Source: Phallusia fumigata (lineage: Eukaryota > Chordata > Ascidiacea > Phlebobranchia > Ascidiidae). Taken from it: 22,876 bases of DNA. Of the stretch, positions 9,401 to 17,200 are shown in pieces; position 1 is the stretch's first letter, and every line of letters begins with the position of its first letter. The DNA lies in NCBI GenBank assembly GCA_008931825.1, contig QXVZ01021083.1:1-22876 (forward strand), in the 5' to 3' direction. A program made the translations under genes and the position numbers. The notes under the pieces are model-generated. The model did no database searches, was not told the origin of the DNA, and saw only the letters and a list, made by a program, of their open reading frames with translations.

Positions 9401-10307
9401 ACATTTTTAGGAGTTTTTGAAAAAATGCCACACGACACAATGAAACCTACGTCATAGGAAATATCACGCCATACGTAACCGAGAAATGAGTTTCTACCAG
9501 TATCAAGATGCTAGTTTCGTGACGCCGTATCACCTCACGAATTTACAAGGGTACAGTTATAAAAGTGGAGTTTACAGTTTTTTAACATTAGTGTTTCCTG
9601 GAGAAACAAACATTGCTTTATCCAAGTGACGTCACACTTTTTCCAAATTAATGCCTGGTCACAAAATATGCTAGCTTAAAGCATGCCTTTCACAAAACAA
9701 ACAATAAAACATACCTTCCCACGCCTTTCACCCCGCTAAACTTCTTGGAGGAACCCTGAATGTTTCCATCATAATCCCACACCTGGAGTTGAATGTGGGA
9801 GTCGTTAATTTCGCCTCGAGGAACAAACAGGTCGAACGACTCGTTCCATTCCGGAGTTAGTGTTGATTCCTTGACGCTGGTCGATTTTACAACGTTAAGC
9901 TTTGCAGTTTGCAAGTTGACAAACTGGGAGTTACGTACGACTGACAGCATACAGTAGGGGTCTGACAGCCCATTCGAATCTTTTGCAGCAAGCTTTTCTG
10001 CTTTCTGTACGTGTACCCTCACCACGCATTGTTGCGAAAGGCCATTTTGCCTTGCCTTTTGAAGGAGTTTTCGGTGCTCGTCCGTTGGAATGCGAAACAG
10101 GTGCTGAACGTATAACAGCAGGTCATTTTCGGCTACCTCTCTTGTCTGGCTTTCCAGTCGATTAACGATTACTTCAAGTAAACTGCCATAAAGTTCGGAA
10201 CGAAATCTGTCTTGTTTTAGGAGTTCACGGATTGGTGTTTTGTCCGTGTTGGCCATCTCTCTTTCGCGCCTACCCCTAGTATTAGCTAGTTTCTTTTTGC
10301 GGAACAT
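217..10307 (-). CDS. UNC13D-like: Munc13-4/BAIAP3-type vesicle priming protein, 12 exons, 3' end missing
   Basis: Join of exons 10307-9715, 7846-7711, 6901-6758, 4454-4308, 4185-3976, 3588-3342, 3058-2855, 2737-2581, 2181-1962, 1673-1470, 1341-1066 and 405-217; all phases agree, giving 909 residues. Seen: a basic N-terminus, a helical stretch at about 26-90, a C2 domain at about 94-240 with D110, D116, D178, D180 and D213 in the calcium-ligand positions, then MUN/MHD sequence, including KHTSSAVD just before the AT-AC junction and WPDP just after it, and IRPLMKYL near the left end. Known of the family: Munc13-4 and BAIAP3 carry one C2 before and one after the MUN domain and prime granules or vesicles for SNARE-dependent fusion. 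Human UNC13D is about 1090 residues, so the C-terminal MHD2 and second C2 should lie left of the window. UNC13D is favoured over BAIAP3 by recalled similarity only. One intron is non-canonical (AT-AC). Confidence 0.9.
418..638. repeat. Left copy of 221-bp adjacent duplication
   Basis: Differs from 640-860 by about four substitutions over 221 bases, with no indel. It ends exactly at the single N at 639. It probably represents the end of one contig and is allelic to the next segment. Confidence 0.9.
640..860. repeat. Right copy of 221-bp adjacent duplication
   Basis: Begins immediately after the N at 639 with the same bases as 418 onward and ends with the same GTGCAGGTA. It continues into unique sequence, as expected of the start of an overlapping contig. 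Confidence 0.9.
1066..1341 (-). CDS. UNC13-like exon 11: MUN C-terminal part
   Basis: Residues 755-846, phase 0 at both ends (acceptor TTTTCAG|TATGTG, donor ATGAAG|GTAAAG). It is a long amphipathic helical stretch. DKKIHSITSMVGTKMK aligns with the K-H-I-x-x-x-V helix of Munc13-4 that precedes the MHD2 segment. Confidence 0.87.
1470..1673 (-). CDS. UNC13-like exon 10: MUN core after the AT-AC intron
   Basis: Residues 687-754, starting at GTT (V-V-D-F-W-K) if the intron ends in AC. If it ends in the AG three bases earlier, the exon runs to 1676 and gains one His. LSWPDPVDAY matches the conserved W-P-D-P segment, and CLTLNNLQ ends the exon at donor CAG|GTTTGT, phase 0. Confidence 0.87.
1674..1961 (-). 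other. UNC13-like intron 9, probable U2-type AT-AC intron (288 bp)
   Basis: Read on the minus strand it begins ATAAGT, a perfect U2 donor except A for G at position 1, and ends TTTCAGCAC. Both flanking exons are fixed in phase 0 by protein homology, and no in-phase GT donor exists. AT-AC gives a 14-residue spacing between the VD and the L-x-WPDP segments, which equals the spacing I recall for human UNC13D; AT-AG would give 15. U12 AT-AC introns start ATATCC, which this does not. Confidence 0.6.
1962..2181 (-). CDS. UNC13-like exon 9: MUN core ending at a non-GT donor
   Basis: Residues 613-686. YYDWFRPTVIRWLQ and VDEIVKHTSSAVD are among the clearest family matches in the gene. I chose the acceptor CCCAAG|CGAC because it alone gives phase 2; the AG ten bases upstream would be phase 1. 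The exon ends CTCTCCGGG|ATAAGT, with AT in place of GT; no in-phase GT exists before the reading frame loses family resemblance. Confidence 0.85.
2182..2580. other. UNC13-like intron 8
   Basis: AT-rich, 399 bp, canonical donor GTAAAA. It contains a TACTAAT branch-like sequence (minus strand) shortly before the chosen acceptor. Nothing else recognised. Confidence 0.7.
2581..2737 (-). CDS. UNC13-like exon 8: MUN region
   Basis: Residues 561-612 plus two bases (acceptor TTGTGCAG|ATCC, donor AGTGG|GTAAAA, phase 2). LLFRLYLTMRDLSVL corresponds to the L-F-x-L-Y-x-x-x-x-x-L helix of Munc13-4. The split Gly codon at its end is completed by the C at 2181. Confidence 0.88.
2855..3058 (-). CDS. UNC13-like exon 7: MUN region
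   Basis: Residues 493-560 with split codons at both ends (acceptor CTATTGCAG|GTCAAG, donor GACG|GTGGGT, phase 1 to phase 1). It was not visible as an ATG-initiated frame. I placed it from the helix LAEQLFRDLSFAQTIYHGVF, which aligns with the Munc13-4 helix around D-K-I-F-H, and from the exact phase fit with exons 6 and 8. Confidence 0.87.
3342..3588 (-). CDS. UNC13-like exon 6: MUN region
   Basis: Residues 411-492 plus one base (acceptor CATGCAG|AAC, donor GGCG|GTAATT, phase 1). The first half is a helix with LLLTFKKLR. The second half ends in an acidic, probably disordered tail (ESLEDQNHETQTEDPPFGG) that continues into exon 7. A TGACGTCA-like stretch here is coding sequence. Confidence 0.85.
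3589..3975. other. UNC13-like intron 5
   Basis: 387 bp with canonical ends. The open frame running on from exon 5 to 3829 has no family resemblance and is read-through. Confidence 0.7.
3976..4185 (-). CDS. UNC13-like exon 5: MUN region
   Basis: Residues 341-410, phase 0 at both ends (acceptor TTTGCAG|AAGGAA, donor CAACAA|GTAAAT). It has a helical start, a Ser/Gly-rich loop around EPGSSSGSIVPG, then a helix VSVFKFVKKELDKIRNH that corresponds to the helix before the Arg-rich turn in Munc13-4. The Ser/Gly-rich loop looks lineage-specific. Reading past 3976 in frame gives no further family-like sequence. Confidence 0.82.
4308..4454 (-). CDS. UNC13-like exon 4: start of MUN region
   Basis: Residues 292-340, phase 0 at both ends (acceptor TTTTTAG|AGAAAG, donor GAG|GTGCGT). 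The segment E-E-W-N-G-K-L-S and the following helix with RAIVRWEVYM match the start of the MUN domain in Munc13-4/BAIAP3 proteins. The exon is too short and too open at its ends to be picked up by a start-to-stop ORF search on this strand. Confidence 0.85.
4455..6757. other. UNC13-like intron 3 (2.3 kb), no gene seen
   Basis: The longest intron of this gene in the window. Short frames (for example 4492-4701, 4631-4834, 5926-6132, 6402-6584) lack family resemblance. One TGACGTCA lies near 5124. The TATATAAG-like run near 5783 is on the plus strand and not in front of any plus-strand gene. Confidence 0.6.
6758..6901 (-). CDS. UNC13-like exon 3: C2-MUN linker
   Basis: Residues 244-291, phase 0 at both ends (acceptor CATTTAG|AAAATC, donor AAG|GTGGGA). 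SGRIRFKLEL is the last beta strand after the C2 domain, corresponding to the G-x-x-x-F-x-L segment in Munc13-4. It is followed by a stretch ending in a helix (LAALLTAAVDRAYADFEIK), which leads into the MUN region. Confidence 0.85.
6902..7710. other. UNC13-like intron 2, nothing recognised
   Basis: 809 bp, AT-rich, canonical GT/AG ends. A few short direct repeats of TTCCCT around 7350-7380. No coding signal on either strand other than exon shadows. Confidence 0.6.
7711..7846 (-). CDS. UNC13-like exon 2: end of C2 domain
   Basis: Residues 198-243. Acceptor TTTTTTGCGCAG|G completes the split Arg codon of exon 1; donor CAG|GTATTT is phase 0. The stretch DDEEDDFMG (208-216) supplies the last calcium-ligand Asp (D213) and the following beta strand, and DSWFKL matches the W-x-x-L typical near the end of a C2 domain. 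The overlapping plus-strand frame (7517-7873) is an antisense shadow. Confidence 0.88.
7847..9714. other. UNC13-like intron 1, inflated by an assembly overlap
   Basis: 1868 bp as given, about 1030 bp if the copies at 8053-8887 and 8889-9725 are one locus. Both copies contain TGACGTCA within CAAGTGACGTCACA. The two paired minus-strand frames (8321-8563, 9178-9438) are the same non-coding sequence in the two copies. Confidence 0.65.
8053..8887. repeat. Left copy of 0.84-kb adjacent duplication
   Basis: It ends at the N at 8888, inside a copy of the last 11 bases of UNC13-like exon 1. About 3-4% different from 8889-9725 by hand count, plus small indels: this copy lacks about 20 bases near 8070 and has an extra stretch near 8425. 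Probably the allelic end of a contig. Confidence 0.88.
8889..9725. repeat. Right copy of 0.84-kb adjacent duplication
   Basis: It starts directly after the N at 8888 with the bases found at 8053 and runs into exon 1, ending at ACGCC where the left copy was cut. This copy is the one attached to the full exon. Confidence 0.88.
9715..10307 (-). CDS. UNC13-like exon 1: N-terminus and first part of C2 domain
   Basis: Residues 1-197 plus two bases. The start is the first ATG (M-F-R-K-K-K) after the in-frame TAG that forms the AG acceptor at 10320-10321; a second ATG at residue 18 (M-A-N-T-D-K) is an alternative. The C2 domain begins near residue 94; KDSNGLSDPY (109-118) supplies two calcium-ligand Asp and WDYDGN (177-182) two more. 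The exon ends with donor AAG|GTATGT, phase 2. The last 11 bases of the exon and its donor also occur in the adjacent duplicate ending at 8887. Confidence 0.9.
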
Positions 10308-10319
10308 TTTCACAGGTGA

Positions 10320-10321
10320 CT
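10320..10321 (-). promoter_or_regulatory. Splice acceptor 12 nt before the UNC13-like ATG (trans-splice or 5'-UTR intron)
   Basis: On the minus strand a long pyrimidine tract (TTTTTCTTTGCTGTTTGCTCTAG) ends in AG, followed by only 12 bases before ATG. The AG is part of an in-frame TAG, so without splicing translation cannot come from further upstream. Fits a spliced-leader acceptor, a 5'-UTR intron, or an upstream coding exon outside what I can recognise. Confidence 0.5.
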
Positions 10322-11144
10322 AGAGCAAACAGCAAAGAAAAAGTTTACAGTCTATCCTGTTGAAAACAGACCGCTCTACTGAACACGTATAGCTTATACA
10401 TGTTTACATACAAGGCGTGGGCTGAGCACTGCGCCGAAAGCTAACTCTCTGCAAACGTAGTAAACAGGCGTACAGCTGAAAGAAGGCTCGAACAGAAGAT
10501 GAATCACTAGTGACCTCACAAAGCGCCTTTCTTTGGTTATTGTTTGTTTTCTGGTAGGATTCACTTCTTATTCATACGTTTGATTTGGTTACTAGAATAA
10601 ACAATTATCTTTGTTAAGGTACAAAATATTCAAACTGCACTGAAAAGATATGTTTCCAGAGCACAACATCTGCTAAACGATGTACCTCAGGCCGTTCTAG
10701 CTTTGCCCACTACATCATACATATCCACCACGTCGTGGTATGCTCTAAAATTACAACAAATCCCACATAGAACAAACAACCTCTATGACATCACTTCACT
10801 GCGCAATATCACATGCCCACAAAATCATCAGATATGATCTGAAGTGCATAAAAATTATATTTTCATTGTAATCGTTACGAGGGATCAACGATCTTCTTTC
10901 TGAATATCGATCTACAAAAACCGTACTTGGTGTATACAGAAGGCAGTTTGTTTCAGAACTGTGCATTGAATTCTCAAATGGAAGTATATTAAACATTTGG
11001 CCAGCTGTACACTGACTTGTCTAGGCAACTTTTCATAGAACTACTTCACTGCACGGCCGCATGATGACTAGACAAACATCACTGGTAACAACGTTCTATT
11101 GTTTACATCACGGCACATTTAATGGCTTGAGCGCATACTAAAAC

Positions 11145-12069
11145 CTTTAGGAACTAACAGCGTGCAGTAAGGAGTACGTGAACCGATGCGCGTCACAGTC
11201 ACACACGTAGTTTATTTAAAAAATTTGTATTGTCAAGCGCCAGGTCATTGCGGCTGTTGAGGGTAAATTATGCACAATATTGTGCCTAAAAATGCCTGTG
11301 GGTATTTTGGGTTTGTAAGTAGCACAGAAAAACCCTGTGTTAAATAGCAAATTTACCTGTCACTCACTTTAACTGCTATGCACAAGCTATAGTTTGTGTC
11401 TGCTGAAACGCCCACTCGCAAAAGCAATTTAATATTAAATAGTAACAACCCGACTTCTAAACCTCGAACACTAACCATTACTGCAAAAATTCTTGAAATG
11501 CCTAAAATCGGAGAGAAACAATCTGAAATACACACATAATCAGTCTGACAAGGCTAGGGTAATTTTCTATGTACCGCCACATCTGTGTAGTGTCATTCAG
11601 TTACAGCTGCGGTTAAAACCACTCCGTTACAGATTGTTAACCCATGAAAGTCGAGGATTCTGTCTACACCGGTATCGTTTTGTAAAAGTGACGAAAGTTT
11701 CAGATCAATTATTTATTCTTCAATTAAAAGAGTGCTCTTTTTTGTGCTCGGCCTAAAAACGGAGACTATCAACATCACAATCCGCTCCTTTTTCGACCAA
11801 GCAGTAGTTTCAATTAAACATCGTAGCCCCTTGTAATAAACGTGCTACTACGTGTCGGCAACTGTTATCGCTTCCGCTACTTTCCTAATTTGCCCAGTTA
11901 AACAGACTTAGTGTAGAAACAATAACACGTGGGTTGCGGATGTGTGACGTAGCCCCCTTCACTCTTCCCCACAAGCACAGTTCCAATACCTTGTCATAAT
12001 GTTTACTACGCTTGAAAAATTTTACACCATAGACGTTTGGTCGAGGAGCCTGCGTATAGCACACGATTT
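11145..12069. repeat. Left copy of 0.92-kb adjacent duplication
   Basis: About 30-35 substitutions and a few small indels against 12072-12991 (roughly 3.5% by hand). It ends exactly at the N at 12070. The matching frames at 11493-11756 and 12414-12758 differ by frame-changing indels and are not coding. Confidence 0.9.
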
Positions 12070-12071
12070 NT

Positions 12072-12991
12072 CTTTAGGAACTAACAGCGTGCAGTTAGGA
12101 GTACGTGAACCGATGCGCGTCACAGTCACACACGTAGGTTATTCAAAAAATTTGTATTGTCAAGCGCCAGGTCATTGCGGCTGTTGAGGGTAAATTATGC
12201 AAAATATTGTGCCTAAAAATGCCTGTGGGTATTTTGGGTTTGTAAGTAGCGCAGAAAAACCTGTGTTAAATAGCAAATTTACCTGTCACTCACTTTAACT
12301 GCTACGCACAAGCTATAGTTTGTGTCTGCTGAAACGCCCACTCGCAAAAGCAATTTTAAATTGTAACAACCCGACTTCTAAACCTCGAACACTAACGATT
12401 ACTGCAAAAATTCATGAAATGCTTAAAATCGGAGAAAAACAATCTGAAATACACACATAAGCCGTTTGACAAGGCTAGGGTAATTTTCTATGTACCGCTA
12501 CATCTGTGTAGTGTCATTCAGTTACAGCTGCGGTTAAAATCACTCCGTTACAGATGGTTAACCGCACGAAAGTCGAGGATTCTGTCTACACCGGCATCGT
12601 TTTGTAAAAGTGACAGAAGTTTCAGATCAATTATTTATTCTTCAAATAAAAGAGTGCTCTTTTTTGTGCTCGGCCTTAAAACGGAGCTCATCTACATCAC
12701 AATCCGCTCCTTTTTTAACCAAGCAGTAGTTTCAATTAAACATCGTAGCCCCTTGTAATAAACGTGCTACTACGTGTCGGCAACTGTTATCGCTTCCGCT
12801 ACTTTCCTAACTTGCCCAGTTAAACAGACTTAGTGTAGAAACAATAACACGTGGGTTGCGGATGTGTGACGTAGCCCCCTTCACTCTTCCCCACAAGCAC
12901 AGTTCCAATCCCTCGTCATAATGTTTACTACGCTTGAAAAATTTTTCACCATAGACGTCTGGTCGAGGAGCCTGCGTATAGCACACGATTT
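12072..12991. repeat. Right copy of 0.92-kb adjacent duplication
   Basis: It starts just after the N at 12070 and ends at GCACACGATTT, the same bases that precede the N in the left copy, then continues into unique sequence. Confidence 0.9.
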
Positions 12992-13244
12992 CGTACAATT
13001 AAGACGTTTTTATTTCTTTTTGTGTGTTTTGAAAACCTAAAACTAAAGAAAGGGAGAAAAATCTGTGGGCGAAATGTTGTACACATGTAAATTTCAGAAA
13101 ATTAAGTTTAATTATTCCGTGCAATAATTTTGGTAATTTACCAAAAGAATTGTGTTTCGAAAGGACCTTGCATATTTGTTCCCCTATGACATACTATGTC
13201 GAAATGTAAGGCGTACTATGTAAGACGGGATGGTGATGTTACTT

Positions 13245-13485
13245 AGACGCTGCATCAGCCTAGGTACTGTAATAAATGAGCTTGTTTCCGCATACTACAC
13301 GTATTATGCACTGTTTATGATATTACATATGTAAGAACAATTTAATGCAGTGTTTATAAAACGTAAAACCAAAGGCACCAGGTTCGTACTGTTATCGTTA
13401 CTCTGGTTGCCAAGCTGCCATTTGAGGGGTGGTTTTGATTTAATAACCCGCTGCTTTACTCGATAGCGGAAACTTGTTTTAGCTC
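13245..13485 (+). repeat. Diverged copy of the repeat at 8046-8320 / 8889-9180
   Basis: It shares AGACGCTGC, then an ATAAATGAG-TTGTTTCCGCATACTACACGTAT block, ACCAAAG, GTTGCCAAGCTGC-ATTTGAGGGG and TAACCCGCTG in the same order and orientation, with perhaps 70-75% identity by eye. It includes the ~20-base segment missing from the 8053 copy. It marks an older dispersed repeat family, separate from the recent assembly duplication. Confidence 0.65.
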
Positions 13486-13896
13486 CTGCGATTGTATTAT
13501 GATTGGAACAGTAAAACAACATAGCCTATGATGCGCGACATACTATACGTAATTCCTTAAGTGAAAAAAGAAAAGCTGCGTAGCCGAATTTTTGAACTTT
13601 TAGCTGTACAACTTTAATTTCTTACAAGTCGAACGAAAGAACCGTTAGAAGTTTTTTTTTAATAAGTTAGCTGTAAAAAGGTAAAAAGTAAGTCTGCATA
13701 GTTATCTCTGGATTTCCTTCACACAACATGAATTATTCCTATAGGAGAACACGTGTTGTTTGTGATTTTTTCACATCATCTGGTACAGATAACATTTTTA
13801 TTGCATTTTTTAGGCTCTCGCGTCTGCTTTGACACCAGTGGGCGCTGATGCCTTGTTGACTTCAATGCTGACTTGGCGTTTTTTCACAAGCGTATG

Positions 13897-13904
13897 TATA
13901 TAAG
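13897..13904 (+). promoter_or_regulatory. TATA-like element upstream of the caspase gene
   Basis: TATATAAG about 290 bp before the caspase ATG, on the coding strand. If used, transcription would start near 13925-13935 and the transcript would carry a leader removed at the AG at 14180-14181. Sequence resemblance only; the same octamer occurs by chance elsewhere in the window. Confidence 0.3.
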
Positions 13905-14179
13905 ACAGCACAGGTCCTTCAGGTAAATTTACAATCACGTTGTGTTCTTGTTAGCAGTTTAGATTAAAGAAAGTTTGGAGATTAGAAACCAATTATAGTA
14001 ATCAAACTAAAGTATTGACAAAATATGTTTGTTTTTATTTTAGATTATATTTATTCGTATTTTGTTAACGACGGATACTGATTCCTGCATTTTACAAGTG
14101 AATATTAAGCCTATTACCGTGAGTACAGTTTTTTACTTCAACCTACCCATTTTTCATCAACTAAAAAAACAATAAAAAC

Positions 14180-14181
14180 AG
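14180..14181 (+). promoter_or_regulatory. Splice acceptor 9 nt before the caspase ATG (trans-splice or 5'-UTR intron)
   Basis: AACAG|TTGCAATTT precedes ATG. A pyrimidine-rich stretch (TTTTTTACTTCAACCTACCC) lies upstream. A donor-like GTGAGT at 14119-14124 would make a 63-bp 5'-UTR intron; without that donor it is a spliced-leader acceptor. Confidence 0.45.
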
Positions 14182-14190
14182 TTGCAATTT

Positions 14191-14220
14191 ATGAATGGAA
14201 CAATGGATGAAGAAATTCCA
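14191..14220 (+). CDS. Caspase exon 1 (10 codons)
   Basis: M-N-G-T-M-D-E-E-I-P, donor CCA|GTAAGT, phase 0. ATG at 14191 is the first after the AG at 14181; ATG at 14203 is an in-frame alternative. Confidence 0.75.
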
Positions 14221-17200
14221 GTAAGTTTTAAATTTTTTGTATATTTTAGAAAAGTAAAATCAAGGCAAATATTTTTTGCCAACAGTTTTAAAGGTGTTTA
14301 TGGCATGCATATGAGTAAGTCATTTCTGCTTTTTAGGTCGGCATGACAAGTGATACAACTGATGCTGGTACATTTGATGATGACATTCTGATTTTGGAGC
14401 CTGGATCTCATCATACGGGTACATTAAACAAACAAATGGTTTTTGCTGTTGGTGTCCAGCAAAAGTTCATTTGTTTTAATAAAGTTTAATTTAAAATTGT
14501 GTATCATTTCATTTACGTTGGATACCAATGATTTTCTTTTCATGGTCATTTTTATTTTATGCATGTTGAGCTACATGGCCATGACAAAAAAGTTTAACTT
14601 AATCACCTTGTGTTATAACCCTTGTTTCCAGGCCCTGGCATCGAAGAATCTCCAGAACCAACCACATCATCTGACAAGCTTTTGTCACCAGCACCTCAAG
14701 GTATTCTAGTTATTTCATAAAGTTTTTTTTGGCCATCAAAATATCTTCGCTGACAGAATTTCATACATGCATTTATTAACAATCATCAAATTTTACCCTT
14801 AGCGTAAATATTTCAAAAATTTACTACTTGGAAAACTTGATCACTTGCTTGTAAAGAGCTTACAAATAGCTAAAAATGACTTCTATAGAAACACTGCTGC
14901 CAGAGAATTTGTACATAATTAATACATCTTATTGCAAGCACTTCAACAATTGCTGTTGTGTTCTTCAGTGCATAGCCTACTTTTCAAGCCCTTGTCTTGT
15001 NGTGTTTCTAAGAGTAGGAATAAAGAGCAAAAAGACAATTATCAAAAATTCTTGTTTTTGGTGATACTTTCTGTGAATATTACTTTTTGAAATGAAAATA
15101 AAATCTTTTTGTAGACTTAAATTGTAATGTTTTTTTTAAGTGATATATATTATAGTACATGTAATAATCTAAAGTCAATTTTAGTGACAAGTTATATCTA
15201 ATCTGTCTCCAGTTCCACAAGTGTTTATTTCTTACAAATTGTTTGCATAGATGCATTTTTACCAAGCCTCAGCACAACACCAAACAATTCTGGCTTAAAA
15301 CAACCAGCAGGTATGTTTAGGGACCTTACCACTTTTACACCAATGAAAAAGTGATGATTATTTTTGCCTGAGATTTGCATATTTCTGTGTCTAATCCTTT
15401 TTTTTAGGAAAAGCTTTAATGTTAGGACCATCACCAACTAAACGATCAACAACCTCATCTGGAAGACCCGCTGGTAGTGTTTTACTGGCAGGACTCCAAA
15501 AAAGGTTTGACTTGTGTCAAAACAAGCATACAATTGTTGTTTGTTTAAAATTTAGATATATAATTTCAAGTCTGATTTGGTGTAGCTTTTTATCATAATT
15601 TTACTTCCATGTAAATAAGTACTTCAGGTATTGGAATTTTTACTTTCAATGATGGAATTTTACAAAAGGGGTAAAATGACAGTGATACAACATAATTATA
15701 AAAATAATTTCAATTGTACAGAGAAGACGTTGAGGTGCAGCCTGATGAAGTGTTTAATGATATGGATACAGAGGTTGTCGTCTTAAAACCTGAAGGTGCA
15801 ACTGATGCAGTGAAACACTTCATGGGGTAGGAGTAATCATTTACCCTTCATTTGTAAAAATTATAATACAGACTGACCAACCTGTTTGCATTTTGTATGT
15901 GTGATGGCACAGTACCAGCACTAAGTACTGACATGAGATTCTTGTCCATATAATTTACCTTCGACATGCAGTTGGCCAGAGTGAAAGAAATTCAAAAAAT
16001 TTAACTCATACTTTTATGCAGCAGGCTGTATATACTCTCATGCAGTCTGTTGTGATTCGTTTGCTTTTTAGTTTTAAGGATGTTTAACCAAGATAAATAA
16101 GTTTTTTTTTGCAGGCACCATGTAGCGACCCCCGTGGCGGACGTTCCTGATGCTGGGGGTGAAGAGGGTGAGGAGTGGGAGGACAACACAAGGTTGCAAC
16201 GTCAGCAGAGTGGTGCGGTGCCTACAGAACCCTCATATGTGGCAATCGCTACAGAAGAAGAGTTTAAATACAAGATGAATAACAAAGAGAGGGGATGTTT
16301 CGTCATATTTAATCAGAAGGTATGTTTAGACAGTTTGTTGTGATGGTGTGTTAAATTAAAGTGTCGGACTAATTCCTGGTGACTAAGAAACTGCCCAACA
16401 GCCATAACATTGGATTTTTAAACTGACACAACTAAAAGCGTTTATAGGTGTAAATATTTTACAAATCAAGTTAAAATGGCACATAAACAATGCCATGTTT
16501 AAAGATTTTCCGATTTAAAAAATATGTTTATTATTCATAGCAACTTAAAAACAAGCTGGCAATTTTGTTAATTATTAATGAGAAATAATAGTTGCATCAC
16601 AGATATTGACTTTTTTCCCCATTGTTGAAACTGTAAGCAGGGTGTGCTGCCATAACACTATAATTACTTTTGCTGGTTCATTCACTCAGCTTTTGTGATT
16701 AAATTCAAAGTTTATTTTATTGCTATGTCATTACTTAAACATGCTGTGGGTCATGTTACACATATTATTATGGGTCCCCTTCCTGAAAGGGGACACATAT
16801 TGTTTTCACTCTGTTTGTTGTTTTTTTTCTTTTTTCTGCCCTGCAGCTTGTCCATGCCCTTTTGGCATGAAATGTTTGATGGATTTGGATGAAACTTTCA
16901 CAGCTGGTAGATATGGTCAAGGCGGTGTGTCATGAGTTTAGTTTAATCCCAACCCCGCTAGCCCCCTAAAAAGAGTCAAATAGTTAAACAGTGTCCGAAT
17001 TGGATGAAATTTAGACAGTTTGTATAACATGTCATTGTGGTGCAATAATTAACGTTTTTTACCCTACAGCCCCCCCCCTTACCCCACTAGCCCCCCAAAA
17101 TGGGGCAAAAACTTAAACAATCTCCAAATTGGATGAAATTTTGACAGTTTGCATAACATGTCATTGTGGTGCGATAATTAACATTTTTTACCCTACAGCC

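Larger units (their letters stand above)
10322..13896. other. Intergenic region between divergent genes
   Basis: No convincing coding sequence. It holds the two 0.92-kb copies around the N at 12070 and a diverged repeat at 13245-13485. CACGTG E-box-like sites occur near 11927 and 12848 (same site in the two copies). Upstream control sequences of both flanking genes presumably lie here; after collapse of the duplicate it is about 2.7 kb. Confidence 0.6.

Noticed and set aside
8321-9438. Two similar minus-strand frames (8321-8563 and 9178-9438) as a small gene family
   Set aside because: They are the same intron sequence in the two copies around the N at 8888. Differences include non-triplet indels, and there is no known domain.
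11493-12758. Paired plus-strand frames in the intergenic duplicates as a novel gene
   Set aside because: The copies diverge evenly at all codon positions and with frame-changing indels, so there is no sign of coding constraint.
418-12991. True tandem duplications as a biological amplification
   Set aside because: All three break exactly at a single N, which fits unmerged overlapping contigs better than three independent duplications.
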